This document shows, one piece after another, positions 25,223 through 35,040 of a stretch of 64,000 nucleotides of DNA. Under the pieces are notes generated by a model. That model was not told the origin of the DNA. It saw only the letters and a program-made list of their open reading frames with translations, and searched no databases. The position numbers were made by a program, and so were the translations under genes. Numbering within the stretch: the stretch's first letter is position 1; the number at the start of each line of letters is the position of its first letter. Source of the stretch: an uncultured Mesonia sp. (lineage in GTDB: Bacteria > Bacteroidota > Bacteroidia > Flavobacteriales > Flavobacteriaceae); NCBI GenBank assembly GCA_947494545.1, contig CANLVH010000013.1, positions 1 to 64,000 of the forward strand, written 5' to 3'.

Positions 25223-25616
25223 GCCTAGATTTTTGAGCTCTAAAGGTAGGTTTTTATTTTAAAATAAAAAATGGCGGTTAAGGAATTAGGTAGGAGGGAA
25301 TAGGTTGTAGGAGATTAGGTAGAAGGTTGGAGTGACCATAATTTATAAGCCAAGCGGATTAATTTTGAATTTTGAATTTTAGGAATTTGAAATTGGCTTG
25401 GAGAACAAAGAAAATAGAAAATAGAGAATAGAAAGAAGAAAAAAGCTATAAGCTGTATGCCGTAAGCTATACGCTAAGCGGATTAATTTTGAATTTTGAA
25501 ATTTGAGATTTGCAATTTGAAATAAATTTTACGCATCAACGTATCAACGTATCAACGCATCAACACATCAACTATTTTCCGGAAAAACAAGATTAACATA
25601 ATTATTACAACTTCCA
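25223..25616. repeat. Repeat-rich intergenic region
   Basis: No gene is supported. It contains decaying short-period repeats: AATTTTGAATTTTG-type units (25360-25395 and 25480-25530), AAGCTATAAGCTGTATGCCG units (25443-25475) and CGTATCAACGTATCAACG units (25533-25570). The same classes occur near 9900-10080 and 10990-11150. Confidence 0.65.
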
Positions 25617-25649
25617 TTCGTTATTAAAATAGATATTAAATTATCTTTG
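25617..25649 (+). promoter_or_regulatory. Promoter of the TPR/outer-membrane operon
   Basis: -7 element TATCTTTG at 25642-25649 and a -33-like TTCG at 25617-25620, 21 bases upstream. The start codon follows 22 bases later. Confidence 0.6.
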
Positions 25650-25671
25650 AAACCAAATTTTAAAATTCACT

Positions 25672-28600
25672 ATGCGCATGCCTTTTAGAATAAGTTTAAT
25701 CGCGTTTTTACTGCTTGCTTTCAACTTGCAGGTTTTTGCTCAACAATCTGCCATTTACACCAATAATTTAGTAGATTATAATCGGGCTTTAGAATTGTAC
25801 AACAAACAACAGTACCAAGCTTCTATCACGCTCTTTAAATCGGTAAAAAACTCGGCCGAATCGCAAGAAATCGAAGCTAATGCTGCTTATTATATTGCCA
25901 ATGCGGCAGTACGATTGGGGCAACGCAATGCAGAAGAATTAATGCAAGATTTTGTTCGAGATTATCCTAACAGTCCAAAACGCAACTCCGCTTATGCAAA
26001 TGTTGCCAATTATTATTTTGAAAGCGGACAATACAGTCGCTCGTTAAATTGGTTTCAGCAAGTAAATCAAAATCAACTTTCGCGGGCAGAATTAGAAGAA
26101 TTTTATTTTAAAAATGGTTATGCCCTGTTTAAAGTTGGTCGTACTGCCCAAGCCAAAAAATACTTAAACCGTGTGCGCGACTCACAAGAATATGGTTCGC
26201 AAGCCAAATATTACATTGGTTTTATGGCGTATGAAGGCGACGATTATGAAGAAGCAGACGAGTTGTTTGAAGAAGTAAAAAACGAGTCTACACAAGACCG
26301 AAACCTGTCTTATTTTCAGGCAGATATGAATTTTAAATTAGGAAAATTCGAAAAAGCCATTCAGCTTGCCAAAGAGCAATTAGAGCGTTCTAACCGTATG
26401 GAAAGATCTGAGTTAAACAAGATTATTGGCGAAAGTTATTTCAATTTAGAACAATACGAGCAAGCTATTCCTTACCTAAAAGAGTATCGCGGCAAACGTG
26501 GCAGATGGAACAATACAGACTATTACCAATTGGGTTACGCCTACTACAAACAAGGCAAGTACCAAAAAGCTGTTTCAGAATTCAATAAAATTATAGACGG
26601 TAAAAATTCTGTTGCGCAAAACGCCTATTACCATTTGGCAGAATCGTACGTTAATTTAGGAAAAAAGCAGCAAGCCTTAAACGCATTTAAAAATGCTTCC
26701 GAAATGAATTTCGATAAAAAAATTCAGGAAAACGCTGCGCTTAATTATGCCAAATTGAGTTATGATATTGGTAACAATTATAAAAGTATCCCGGAGGTGC
26801 TCACCAACTTTTTAGAGAAATATCCAAACTCAGACGAGCGCGAAGAGATTCAAGAACTTTTGGTCGACTCTTATATTACTTCCAAAAACTATAAAAAAGC
26901 AATGGAGTTGCTAGAAGGTTCTAACGCTTACGCGGATAAAAAAGTTTACCAGAAAGTAGCCTTTTTACGTGGCTTAGAATTATACCGAGCAACCAATTAT
27001 AAAAAAGCGCGCGAGAATTTTGAAAAATCCTTAAACGAGCGTAACAATCAAAAAATCACCGCCAAAGCCACTTTTTGGAAAGCCGAAACAGATTATAACC
27101 TTGGCAATTTTCACGAAGCATTAATTGGCTATAAAGAATTTAAAGGAATGCAGGCTGCAAAAGGCACGCAAGAATTAAAAGACATAGATTATAATATTGG
27201 TTATGCTTATTTTAAAAAGAAAGAATACGCCAACGCCATTCAGCATTTTAAAACCTATGCCAACACCCACCAACAACCTATAGAGCAGGTAAACGATGCA
27301 CTTTTACGACTTGGCGACAGTCATTTTGTAACCAGTGATTACTGGCCCGCGATGGAAGCTTACAATAAAGCCATTGCAATGAAAGGGGTAGATAGTGATT
27401 ATGCTTATTTTCAAAAAGCGATTAGTTATGGTTTTGTAGACCGAAACAACCGTAAAATAGAAGATTTGCAGGCATTTTTAAATAGATATCCAAAATCTAT
27501 TTACCGCGACGACGCATTATACGAATTAGGAAATACCTACGTAGCAGAAAACCAAACCGAAAAAGCTTTAGAAGCTTACGGCAATTTGGTAAAACACCAA
27601 CCGCGTAGTTCTTTTGTGGCAAAATCGCTTCTAAAACAAGGCTTGATTTATTATAATAGCGACCGCGGCAACCAAGCTTTAGAGAAGTTTAAGCAAGTGG
27701 TTGCAAAATATCCTAATACAGAAGAAGCTTCGCAAGCCGTAAAAAACGCCCGTGTAGTTTATGTAGATTTAGAGCGCACAGACGAATATGCTTCTTGGGT
27801 AAAAACCTTAGATTTTGTAGAAGTGTCTGATTCTGATATAGAAAATGCTACCTACGAAGCAGCCGAACAACAATTTATAGAAAATAATACAAAAGCCGCC
27901 AAAAGAGGTTTCGAGAAGTATTTGAGAGATTTCCCTAACGGATCTTACGCTTTATCTTCCCATTTTTATTTGGCGCAAATGCACTTTAAAGACAACGAAT
28001 TAGCTGCAGCTAAACCCCATTATAAATTTGTTGTAGAAAAAGGAAGAAACGAATATACAGAGCAGGCTTTAGCGCGTTTGTCGCAGATTTATTTAGAAGA
28101 AAACGCGTATACAGAGGCAATTCCGGTACTACAACGTTTAGAAACCGAAGCAGATTTTCCGCAAAATATAACCTTTGCACAATCTAATTTGATGAAAGCT
28201 TTCTACCAAAAAGAAAACTACCAGAAAACCCAAGAATATGCAGATAAGGTTTTAGCCAATCAAAAAGTAGATAATGATGTAAAGAGTGATGCGCAAGTAT
28301 TTATTGCTCGTTCGGCTATAAAAACCGGAAACGAAGATCGTGCTAAACAAGCTTACGCAGAAGTTAAAAAGATTGCAAACGGCTCTTTAGCTGCAGAAGC
28401 GCAATATTATGATGCTTACTTCAAACGAAAAGAAGGCAAGTATGAGGCTTCAAATGCCGCGGTGCAAGTTTTAGCAAAAGAATACTCCGGTTATAAAAAA
28501 TACTCTATTAAAGGTTTATTGCTAATGGCTAAAAACTATTACAATTTAGAAGATGCCTACCAAGCTACCGTTATTTTGGAAAACTTGATAAATAGCGCAA

Positions 28601-28701
28601 CAAATTATCCGGACGTTGTAGAAGAAGCTAAAGCCGAATTGCAACGCATAAAAACAGAAGAAGCAAAAACAAACGCATCTGTAGAAGCAGAGCAAAACTA
28701 A
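25672..28701 (+). CDS. Large periplasmic TPR protein, 1009 aa
   Basis: A signal peptide (about residues 1-24, ending LQVFAQQ) is followed by TPR repeats over nearly the whole length, for example YYIANAAVRLGQRNAEELM, YYQLGYAYYKQGKYQKAVS and YQLGNTYV-like units with the A/G-rich helix pattern. Outer-membrane or periplasmic TPR proteins of this size are frequent in Bacteroidota and are thought to act as assembly or scaffold proteins; the precise role is unknown. It is followed after 27 bases by an outer-membrane barrel gene, and the pair probably functions together. Confidence 0.88.
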   Translation: MRMPFRISLIAFLLLAFNLQVFAQQSAIYTNNLVDYNRALELYNKQQYQASITLFKSVKNSAESQEIEANAAYYIANAAVRLGQRNAEELMQDFVRDYPNSPKRNSAYANVANYYFESGQYSRSLNWFQQVNQNQLSRAELEEFYFKNGYALFKVGRTAQAKKYLNRVRDSQEYGSQAKYYIGFMAYEGDDYEEADELFEEVKNESTQDRNLSYFQADMNFKLGKFEKAIQLAKEQLERSNRMERSELNKIIGESYFNLEQYEQAIPYLKEYRGKRGRWNNTDYYQLGYAYYKQGKYQKAVSEFNKIIDGKNSVAQNAYYHLAESYVNLGKKQQALNAFKNASEMNFDKKIQENAALNYAKLSYDIGNNYKSIPEVLTNFLEKYPNSDEREEIQELLVDSYITSKNYKKAMELLEGSNAYADKKVYQKVAFLRGLELYRATNYKKARENFEKSLNERNNQKITAKATFWKAETDYNLGNFHEALIGYKEFKGMQAAKGTQELKDIDYNIGYAYFKKKEYANAIQHFKTYANTHQQPIEQVNDALLRLGDSHFVTSDYWPAMEAYNKAIAMKGVDSDYAYFQKAISYGFVDRNNRKIEDLQAFLNRYPKSIYRDDALYELGNTYVAENQTEKALEAYGNLVKHQPRSSFVAKSLLKQGLIYYNSDRGNQALEKFKQVVAKYPNTEEASQAVKNARVVYVDLERTDEYASWVKTLDFVEVSDSDIENATYEAAEQQFIENNTKAAKRGFEKYLRDFPNGSYALSSHFYLAQMHFKDNELAAAKPHYKFVVEKGRNEYTEQALARLSQIYLEENAYTEAIPVLQRLETEADFPQNITFAQSNLMKAFYQKENYQKTQEYADKVLANQKVDNDVKSDAQVFIARSAIKTGNEDRAKQAYAEVKKIANGSLAAEAQYYDAYFKRKEGKYEASNAAVQVLAKEYSGYKKYSIKGLLLMAKNYYNLEDAYQATVILENLINSATNYPDVVEEAKAELQRIKTEEAKTNASVEAEQN

Positions 28702-28728
28702 ATTCCCCTGAAAAATTTCTTGCTATAT

Positions 28729-30480
28729 ATGAACGCACTATCATTTAGTAAACTCGCAGTTTTTTTATTGGCAGTATTTAGCCTTAACACGCTTTCTGCC
28801 CAAGAAGACGATGAAGAAAATACAATAGATACAGAACGTCTTATCATTGTAAAACCTTACTCGCCCACGGTAAGCGATGCTTTTAAGGTAAAGCAGATGC
28901 CAAAATTAACAGACTCGTTACAACAGCAGCCAAAAGAAGTAAATTATAAAATATTTTCTTTTCCGGTAGCTTCTACTTTTACGCCCGCCAAAGGGAAAGC
29001 GTCTGGAGTGCAAATAAAACCTCGTCCGCGTTTATACGACAATTATGCCGCGCTTGGTTTCGGTAATTATTCTAACGCTATGGCGGAATTTTACAGTACG
29101 GTAGAACTAAACCGTGACGAAAAAGTAAATCTTGCCTTACAACATAATTCCTCGCAAGGCGGAATTGAAAATGCAGTTTTAGACGATAAATATTACGATA
29201 CTCAATTAGATGTAGATTACCAAGCGCAAGCTAGAACATTTAGTTGGGGCGCCAATTTTGGAGTGCAACACCAAGTGTATAATTGGTACGGCGCGCCAGA
29301 TTTTCTTCCGTTAACGCCGGCAGAATACGAAGATATAGATCCGCAACATACCTTTTATGCGGTAGCCGCCGGCGCCAACATTAATATGGACCAAGGTGTT
29401 TTTAATAAAGCAGATTTACAATACAGAAGATTTGGAGACAACTATAGCAGTGGCGAAAATCACGTAGTTTTAACCCCAGAATTTGAGTTTTATGCCGGCA
29501 ACGAAATTGTAAATACAGAACTTTCAGTAGATTACCTTGGCGGAAAATTTGACCGAAATTACTTTACGGAAGAAGAACTAAATTACAGTTATCTAAATTT
29601 AGGTATTTTACCAAGCATTCAGTTAACCCAAGGCGATTTGAATGTAGAATTAGGAGCGCAACTAGTTTATTCTATAGATTCTGAAAACGATGACAACGAT
29701 TTTTTCATCTATCCCAAAGTAAAAGCCAGTTACCCAATTGCAGGAGATTATCTTAGTCTTTATGCCGGGGCAGAAGGCGGCTTAAAACAAAATACCTATT
29801 ATGCTTTCGCCCAAGAAAATCCGTTTGTTTCGCCAACTTTAGCGATTGCTCCAACAGACAAGCAATACGATATTTACGCTGGGGTAAAAGGTAAATTTAC
29901 CAGCGCTTTAAGTTATAACGCAAAAGCCAGTTATACTTCAGAAAAGAATAAAGCTTTGTTTATGCACAATCCATATCAACCTGCCAATTCGCAAGAGAAT
30001 TATCAAAATTTTAATTCTTTTGGTGTTGTATATGACGATGTTACAACATTGGGAGTTTACGGCGAATTGCAATATCAAGCTAACGAAAAATTAAATTTAA
30101 GGCTTAGCGCCGAAGCAAAAACTTACGACACGGATAAACGAGAAGAAGCGTGGAACTTACCCGAAGTAAAAGCAAGTTTTACGGCAGATTACCAAATTAG
30201 TGAAAAGTGGTTTGCTAATGCCAGCATTTTCTATGTAGGAGAACGCAAAGACCGTCATGATTTTAGCCAAGCAGCAGTTGACGGGCTAAGCAGGCTTTTC
30301 ACAAGAGATTTGGGTGCATATTTAGACGCTAATTTAAAACTGGGTTATAACCTAAACAATCAATTATCGTTTTTTGTAATGGGAAATAATTTAGCAGAAG
30401 GCAATTACCAACGTTGGATGGGATATTCTGTGCAAGACATACAGTTTATGGGCGGCGCAAGTTACCAATTTGATTGGTAG
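28729..30480 (+). CDS. Outer-membrane beta-barrel protein (TonB-receptor-like), 583 aa
   Basis: Signal peptide MNALSFSKLAVFLLAVFSLN with a cleavage region at TLSAQ (about residue 24). The body is a series of alternating beta strands (for example NYAALGFGNYSNAMAEFYST, VNLALQHNSSQGGI) and ends with a phenylalanine/tryptophan (QFDW), as expected for outer-membrane barrels. A TonB plug domain is not evident, although such proteins are often labelled TonB-dependent receptor. I chose ATG 28729, where the signal peptide begins, over a TTG nine bases earlier. Partner of the upstream TPR gene. Confidence 0.82.
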   Translation: MNALSFSKLAVFLLAVFSLNTLSAQEDDEENTIDTERLIIVKPYSPTVSDAFKVKQMPKLTDSLQQQPKEVNYKIFSFPVASTFTPAKGKASGVQIKPRPRLYDNYAALGFGNYSNAMAEFYSTVELNRDEKVNLALQHNSSQGGIENAVLDDKYYDTQLDVDYQAQARTFSWGANFGVQHQVYNWYGAPDFLPLTPAEYEDIDPQHTFYAVAAGANINMDQGVFNKADLQYRRFGDNYSSGENHVVLTPEFEFYAGNEIVNTELSVDYLGGKFDRNYFTEEELNYSYLNLGILPSIQLTQGDLNVELGAQLVYSIDSENDDNDFFIYPKVKASYPIAGDYLSLYAGAEGGLKQNTYYAFAQENPFVSPTLAIAPTDKQYDIYAGVKGKFTSALSYNAKASYTSEKNKALFMHNPYQPANSQENYQNFNSFGVVYDDVTTLGVYGELQYQANEKLNLRLSAEAKTYDTDKREEAWNLPEVKASFTADYQISEKWFANASIFYVGERKDRHDFSQAAVDGLSRLFTRDLGAYLDANLKLGYNLNNQLSFFVMGNNLAEGNYQRWMGYSVQDIQFMGGASYQFDW

Positions 30481-30530
30481 GTTTTGTAATGAAATAATCG
30501 TGTATTCGTATAAATGAATACATTCAAGCA

Positions 30531-30575
30531 AAAAAAGTCGGCCAAAATATAAAATTCTTGGCCGACTTTTTTTGT
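30531..30575 (+). terminator. Terminator after the barrel gene
   Basis: AAAAAGTCGGCCAA and TTGGCCGACTTTTT form a strong stem, with a T run on the right and an A run on the left, so it can also act for the minus-strand toxin gene. Confidence 0.9.
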
Positions 30576-30595
30576 CTAATAGAAATTTCTAAAAA

Positions 30596-30886
30596 TCACC
30601 ATAGATTTCGCAAATCTTGTCTTCCAATTATTGTCATAATTTCTATAGTATTATGACTATTGAGCCTATAATAAATACTGTCAGAACCACAAACACAACG
30701 TCTATAACCCTTTTTGATATATTCAACGGATTCAAATGAATAGGGCTGCTTTGCAATAATTTCAAAATAGTCAAAAAAAGAATAGAAATATTTATCTGCT
30801 TGCGTTACTCCAAATTTTTTTACCCCATAGCGGTGAATCCTTATTAGATCTTCTTTGGCTATATTACTCAATTTATAATTAGCCAT
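30596..30886 (-). CDS. parE: ParE/RelE-family toxin
   Basis: 96 residues of the ParE/RelE toxin fold: MANYKLSNIAKEDLIRIHRYG at the start (typical first helix; split MANYKLSNIAKEDLI + RIHRYG), KQPYSFESVEYIKKGYRRCVC in the middle (KQPYSF plus YRRC), and IGRQDLRNLW at the end. ParE toxins inhibit gyrase in the known families, while RelE types cleave mRNA. Its start overlaps the antitoxin gene by 8 bases. Confidence 0.9.
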   Translation of the reverse strand: MANYKLSNIAKEDLIRIHRYGVKKFGVTQADKYFYSFFDYFEIIAKQPYSFESVEYIKKGYRRCVCGSDSIYYRLNSHNTIEIMTIIGRQDLRNLW

Positions 30887-31118
30887 TTACTGCAGCCTTT
30901 GCTTGCTTTAATATTTCTTCTTTACTGTTGGTTGTGAAACCGCTGTTTTCAGCTTTTTCAAGTTTAGTAGCTATCCAATCAATTTTTATTTGTTGGTTTC
31001 TTGCTTGCCGAATTAAATCATTGACTAACTCGCTTTTACTAGCGTATTCTTTACTATTGATTTGTTCTTTCAGCCATTTGTTGTTTGGTTCCGTAAACGA
31101 AATACTTTGTCGAGGCAT
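30879..31118 (-). CDS. parD: ParD-family antitoxin (ribbon-helix-helix)
   Basis: 79 residues; the N-terminal half (MPRQSISFTEPNNKWLKEQI, with SKSELVNDLIRQAR) is a ribbon-helix-helix DNA-binding domain that also represses the operon. The C-terminal half should wrap the toxin. Order (antitoxin first) and overlap with parE fit the ParDE standard. Confidence 0.9.
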   Translation of the reverse strand: MPRQSISFTEPNNKWLKEQINSKEYASKSELVNDLIRQARNQQIKIDWIATKLEKAENSGFTTNSKEEILKQAKAAVNG

Positions 31119-31134
31119 AATTAATCCTTTTTGA

Positions 31135-31146
31135 TGTAAATTTACA
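31135..31146. promoter_or_regulatory. Candidate ParD operator
   Basis: Perfect palindrome TGTAAATTTACA, 17 bases upstream of the parD start. On the minus strand it includes a TAAATTTA that can serve as a -7 element, so a ParD-ParE complex bound here would block the promoter. Confidence 0.5.
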
Positions 31147-31274
31147 CCAAAATAGCATCAAATGCAATTCAGAAGCTATAAATTATAAGAACATCTATAT
31201 CACTTATTTTTCAAAAAATACTTTTGATTACCTAAATTACTCGCTAACTTCTTATTTTTGATAAAAACTACGAA

Positions 31275-32903
31275 ATGAAAAAATTACTTACTGTTTTTAC
31301 TCTTTTGATTTTGGTGGGATGTCAAAAGAAAGAAGAAATAGATTTACTGGTAAGTGCCGCCAAAATTTATACGGTAAACGATAATTTTAAAGTAGCCAAG
31401 GCAATGGCCGTTAACAATAGTAAAATAATTGCTCTGGCTGGAGATATTGAAGAGTTAAAAATTCGGTATAAAAGCAAACGCATTTATGAGGCCGAAGGTA
31501 AATTTATTTTTCCGGGGTTTATAGATGCTCACGCCCATTTTTATGGCTTGGGTTTGCAGCAAAGAAAAGTTAACCTTACCGGTACCAACAGCTTTACGGA
31601 AGTAGTAAAACGAATTACCAAATTTCAAAAAGAAAACCAAGTAGAATTTATTACCGGTAGAGGATGGGATCAAAACGATTGGAAAAAGCAAAACTTTCCT
31701 ACCAAAGATACTTTAGATAAACTTTTCCCTAACACGCCGGTTGCAATTACCAGAATAGACGGCCACGCTTTACTTGCCAATCAAAAAGCTTTAGATATGG
31801 CAAATATTATTAATGCCAGTAAGGTAGCAGGTGGCGAATTTTACAAAAAAAACGGAAAACTTACCGGTGTTTTGATAGACAATGCAATGACGCAAATTCA
31901 AAATATAATTCCGGAACCAAATAAAGAAGATAAAATAGATGCTTTAAAAGCCGCAGAAAAGATCACTTTATCTTACGGTTTAACAACAATTGTAGATGCC
32001 GGTCTAAACAAAAATACCATTCAATTAATAGATAGTTTACAGCAAGCTGATGTTCTAAAAACCAAGCTTTATACAATGGTAAGCAGTAATAAAGCAGATT
32101 TAGATTATTTCTTAGATAAAGGCATTTATAAAACCGAACGCTTGCACGTGGGTTCGGTAAAAGCTTATGCAGATGGCGCTTTGGGCTCGCGTGGCGCGGC
32201 TTTAAAAAAACCATATTCTGATAAGCCTGAGCATTTTGGCGCTTTGCTTATGAGTCCGCAAGAGTTTAAAAAACTGGCTGCTCGCGTGTATAAATCAGAA
32301 TATCAGTTAAATACACACGCCATTGGCGACTCTGCCAATGTTTTGGTCTTAAAAACCTACGATAGTTTGTTGTCTAAAAACCAAGATAAAAGATGGCGGG
32401 TAGAGCACGCCCAAATAATAGATGCTCCGGATTTTGATTATTTCAGTAAAAATATTATTCCTTCTGTTCAACCAACCCACGCTACCAGCGATATGTATTG
32501 GGCAGAAAAACGCCTTGGTAAAAAGCGTTTAAAAAATGCTTATGCTTACAAAAAACTCTTAAACCAAGCGGGCATTATAGCTTTGGGAACAGATTTTCCT
32601 ATAGAAGAGGTAAGTCCGTTTTTGACTTTTTATGCAGCTGTAGCAAGAAAAGATGCTAAAGCTTGGCCGGAGAATGGTTTTCAACCAGAAAATGCTTTAT
32701 CTAGAGAAGAAGCTTTACGCGGAATCACAATTTGGGCGGCTTATGCCAATTTTGAAGAAAAAGAAAAAGGGAGTTTGGAAGTCGGTAAAATGGCAGATTT
32801 TATTGTGTTAGACCACGATATTATGAAAACGCCAATCGAAAATATTTTAAAAACTAAAGTAGAAGCTACTTTTATAAATGGCGAAAAAGTTTTTACTAAT
32901 TAG
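31275..32903 (+). CDS. Amidohydrolase family lipoprotein, 542 aa
   Basis: Lipobox LILVGC (Cys16) anchors the enzyme. The amidohydrolase (YtcJ-like) metal motif DAHAHF is at about 84-89; further ligand-like residues occur in LNTHAIGDSAN, EHAQIIDAP and GTDFPIEEVSP. The substrate is unknown. Its end overlaps the convergent lipoprotein gene by 8 bases. A -7-like TATTTTTG is at 31253-31260. Confidence 0.88.
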   Translation: MKKLLTVFTLLILVGCQKKEEIDLLVSAAKIYTVNDNFKVAKAMAVNNSKIIALAGDIEELKIRYKSKRIYEAEGKFIFPGFIDAHAHFYGLGLQQRKVNLTGTNSFTEVVKRITKFQKENQVEFITGRGWDQNDWKKQNFPTKDTLDKLFPNTPVAITRIDGHALLANQKALDMANIINASKVAGGEFYKKNGKLTGVLIDNAMTQIQNIIPEPNKEDKIDALKAAEKITLSYGLTTIVDAGLNKNTIQLIDSLQQADVLKTKLYTMVSSNKADLDYFLDKGIYKTERLHVGSVKAYADGALGSRGAALKKPYSDKPEHFGALLMSPQEFKKLAARVYKSEYQLNTHAIGDSANVLVLKTYDSLLSKNQDKRWRVEHAQIIDAPDFDYFSKNIIPSVQPTHATSDMYWAEKRLGKKRLKNAYAYKKLLNQAGIIALGTDFPIEEVSPFLTFYAAVARKDAKAWPENGFQPENALSREEALRGITIWAAYANFEEKEKGSLEVGKMADFIVLDHDIMKTPIENILKTKVEATFINGEKVFTN

Positions 32904-33645
32904 CGTTTTTAAAGGCCGCTAAATCCTCTAAACAATACGATTTTAGTTGTAAATCATTGCTTAACAAAAAATCGCTATTATTTGCAAAATTTGTAGCTGC
33001 TTGCAGCAAACAATTTTCGGTAATGCAATGCTTAGAAAACTGCGGATCTTCGTGGTTGCTTATCATTGGTACGCCTTGGTTTACCAAACCTAAAAGATGC
33101 GTAAAGTGATGCGCTGCCAACCTACTTTCTACTTTTTCTTGGTTGGCTTTAGAGTTTGTAATATTCAAAATATCTTTTTCAAAAAGCGCAATAGAAGTAT
33201 TTTTATACGCCAAACCCAATTGTATAGAATCTGCTGTATTTTGCGCGTAACTACCCGGTAAAAAAAGTATAAAAGTGCTAATTTTTTCCGGTTCGTTTTC
33301 GCTTACGCGAAATTGTTCTTCAATGGCTTCAATAGCAGTTTTGGTATAAGATTCTTGCGTATCCAGCATAATTTCATTCGGACTTATAATTACCTCTTTT
33401 TGGGTATGTTGTTCTACAAAATCGCGCAAGTTTTGAAGACTTTCCGGCAAGGGTTGAAAATTCTCTGTGTAAGCCACTTCAATTTCTATGGTAGGAAACT
33501 CTTCTTGTTGTAGCAAAAATTCTTCCGCGGAAGCGCCAACAGGCAAATCGTTTCCAAAAACAGCAACTTCTTCATCATCTTTAGAAGAGCTACAAGCTGC
33601 CAAGAAAAAGCAGCCAAAAATTAAATAAAAAACAGTTTTATACAT
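32896..33645 (-). CDS. Degenerate zinc-metalloprotease-like lipoprotein, 249 aa
   Basis: Lipobox FLAAC (Cys18 with start ATG 33645; a TTG at 33669 is less likely). From memory it resembles the flavobacterial membrane metalloprotease family, whose core is HEFGHxLGLV. Here the corresponding segment is HHFTHLLGLV: the catalytic glutamate is replaced by histidine. The downstream parts of that family are still visible, NHEDPQFSKHCITENCLL, including the HED and the two cysteines. The protein is therefore probably inactive or has another role. Convergent overlap with the amidohydrolase gene. Confidence 0.7.
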   Translation of the reverse strand: MYKTVFYLIFGCFFLAACSSSKDDEEVAVFGNDLPVGASAEEFLLQQEEFPTIEIEVAYTENFQPLPESLQNLRDFVEQHTQKEVIISPNEIMLDTQESYTKTAIEAIEEQFRVSENEPEKISTFILFLPGSYAQNTADSIQLGLAYKNTSIALFEKDILNITNSKANQEKVESRLAAHHFTHLLGLVNQGVPMISNHEDPQFSKHCITENCLLQAATNFANNSDFLLSNDLQLKSYCLEDLAAFKNAN

Positions 33646-33702
33646 ACCAAAGCTTTTCTTTACTATCAAAATAAGCTTTTTTAAATGGCATAGAATAAAC
33701 TT

Positions 33703-34413
33703 TTAAGAAGGTTTTAGCATCGCTAAATAGTCATAATGCGTGCCTTTTTGCACTAATTCGCAAGTAAAGTTATTTGCTGTGGCAGCAAGTTTTAACGATT
33801 CAAAATCTATGTAAAGCCAATCAAACGGAGCAGACCAATTATTTTTATAACCAATTTGGTAGGTCAACTCGCCATAATATTGGCCCGGGTTTACCCAAAT
33901 GCCGCCATCTTCGTCGGTATCAAAAAGGTAGCGCAAATCTGAAGAATCTAGTAATGCTTTGCCTTCGGGTTTTAAAATATTTCTTAGATGTGTAAAAAAA
34001 TTGTTGAGGTTTTTTAGCTTGCCTATAATTCCGCTACCGTTCATTAGCATTAAAACAGTATCAAATTTTTGTTTTTTTATACTGAAGAAATCTTGTACTT
34101 CAGCCTTTTTTACCCCGCGAAGTTTGCTTGTTTTTACGGCACCTTCAGAAACATCTATGGCAAGAACGCTTTTATTTTGCTCTTGCAAGTGCAAGGCGTG
34201 ACTCCCGGCGCAACAGCCAACATCTAATATTTTGCCGTTGGTCAAATCTAAAGCGCGTTGCTCTATTTTTGGCATTTCTTTATAATTCCTAAATAAATAA
34301 TTTACCGGAATGATATCGTCATCAAAATCTTGGCTTTTTACAAGAATATCTACAGCTTTTCCGTTTTGAAAATAGTCTAGGACGGCTTGTCCAAAAATGT
34401 CGGGTGAATTCAC
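33703..34413 (-). CDS. Class I SAM-dependent methyltransferase, 236 aa
   Basis: Cytoplasmic methyltransferase. The cofactor-binding motif I is ILDVGCCAGSHALHLQ at about 62-77; motif II acidic residue is in SVLAIDVSEGAVK; a post-motif region ALLDSSDLRYLFD follows. Substrate unknown. It is divergent from the YkgJ-type gene, with a 31-base spacer. Confidence 0.87.
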   Translation of the reverse strand: MNSPDIFGQAVLDYFQNGKAVDILVKSQDFDDDIIPVNYLFRNYKEMPKIEQRALDLTNGKILDVGCCAGSHALHLQEQNKSVLAIDVSEGAVKTSKLRGVKKAEVQDFFSIKKQKFDTVLMLMNGSGIIGKLKNLNNFFTHLRNILKPEGKALLDSSDLRYLFDTDEDGGIWVNPGQYYGELTYQIGYKNNWSAPFDWLYIDFESLKLAATANNFTCELVQKGTHYDYLAMLKPS

Positions 34414-34444
34414 AATAAATAGTTGGTATTAGTATATTTGCGCT

Positions 34445-34945
34445 ATGGAAGATTTTTTAAAACAACTGCCAAAGTTGGCCAAAGATAAGAAGAAGTCTAA
34501 CAAAAAATTCTTTGCAAAGCTAAAAAAGAAACCGCCAAAGCATTTAGATTTATTAATGCAAGAATTGCACGAAGAAGAATTTGAGCGCACAGATTGTCTT
34601 ACTTGCGCCAATTGTTGCAAAACCACCGGTCCGCTTTTTACCAACAAAGATATTGAGCGTATTGCTAAGTTTCTAAAGCTGAAACCGCAAGCATTTATAG
34701 ACAAATATTTGCGCATAGACGAAGAAAAAGATTATGTTTTGCAAAGCGTACCGTGTACTTTTTTAGGTCCCGACAATAAATGTTTGATTTATGAAGTGCG
34801 ACCAAAAGCTTGCGCGGAATTTCCACACACCAATCGCCGTAAATTTCAACAAATCTCTAACTTAACCATGAAAAACGTGGCTATTTGTCCCGCGGCTTAT
34901 AATATTGTAGAAGAAATGAAAAAGCGCTTAGCCAATAAGTTGTAA
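34445..34945 (+). CDS. YkgJ-family cysteine cluster protein, 166 aa
   Basis: Two cysteine groups mark the family: CLTCANCCKTTGPLF (about residues 56-70) and CTFLGPDNKCLIYEVRPKAC (about 97-116), eight or so cysteines likely binding zinc or an iron-sulphur cluster. The N-terminus is Lys-rich. Function not established. Divergent from the methyltransferase gene. Confidence 0.88.
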   Translation: MEDFLKQLPKLAKDKKKSNKKFFAKLKKKPPKHLDLLMQELHEEEFERTDCLTCANCCKTTGPLFTNKDIERIAKFLKLKPQAFIDKYLRIDEEKDYVLQSVPCTFLGPDNKCLIYEVRPKACAEFPHTNRRKFQQISNLTMKNVAICPAAYNIVEEMKKRLANKL

Positions 34946-35040
34946 ACTAACAACGATGAATTTGCTTTAAGCGGAATAAAAAACTAGTGTAGGTTTTGTT
35001 TGCTTTATAATATTGTTATGGAAATGGAATAATCTTTAGG

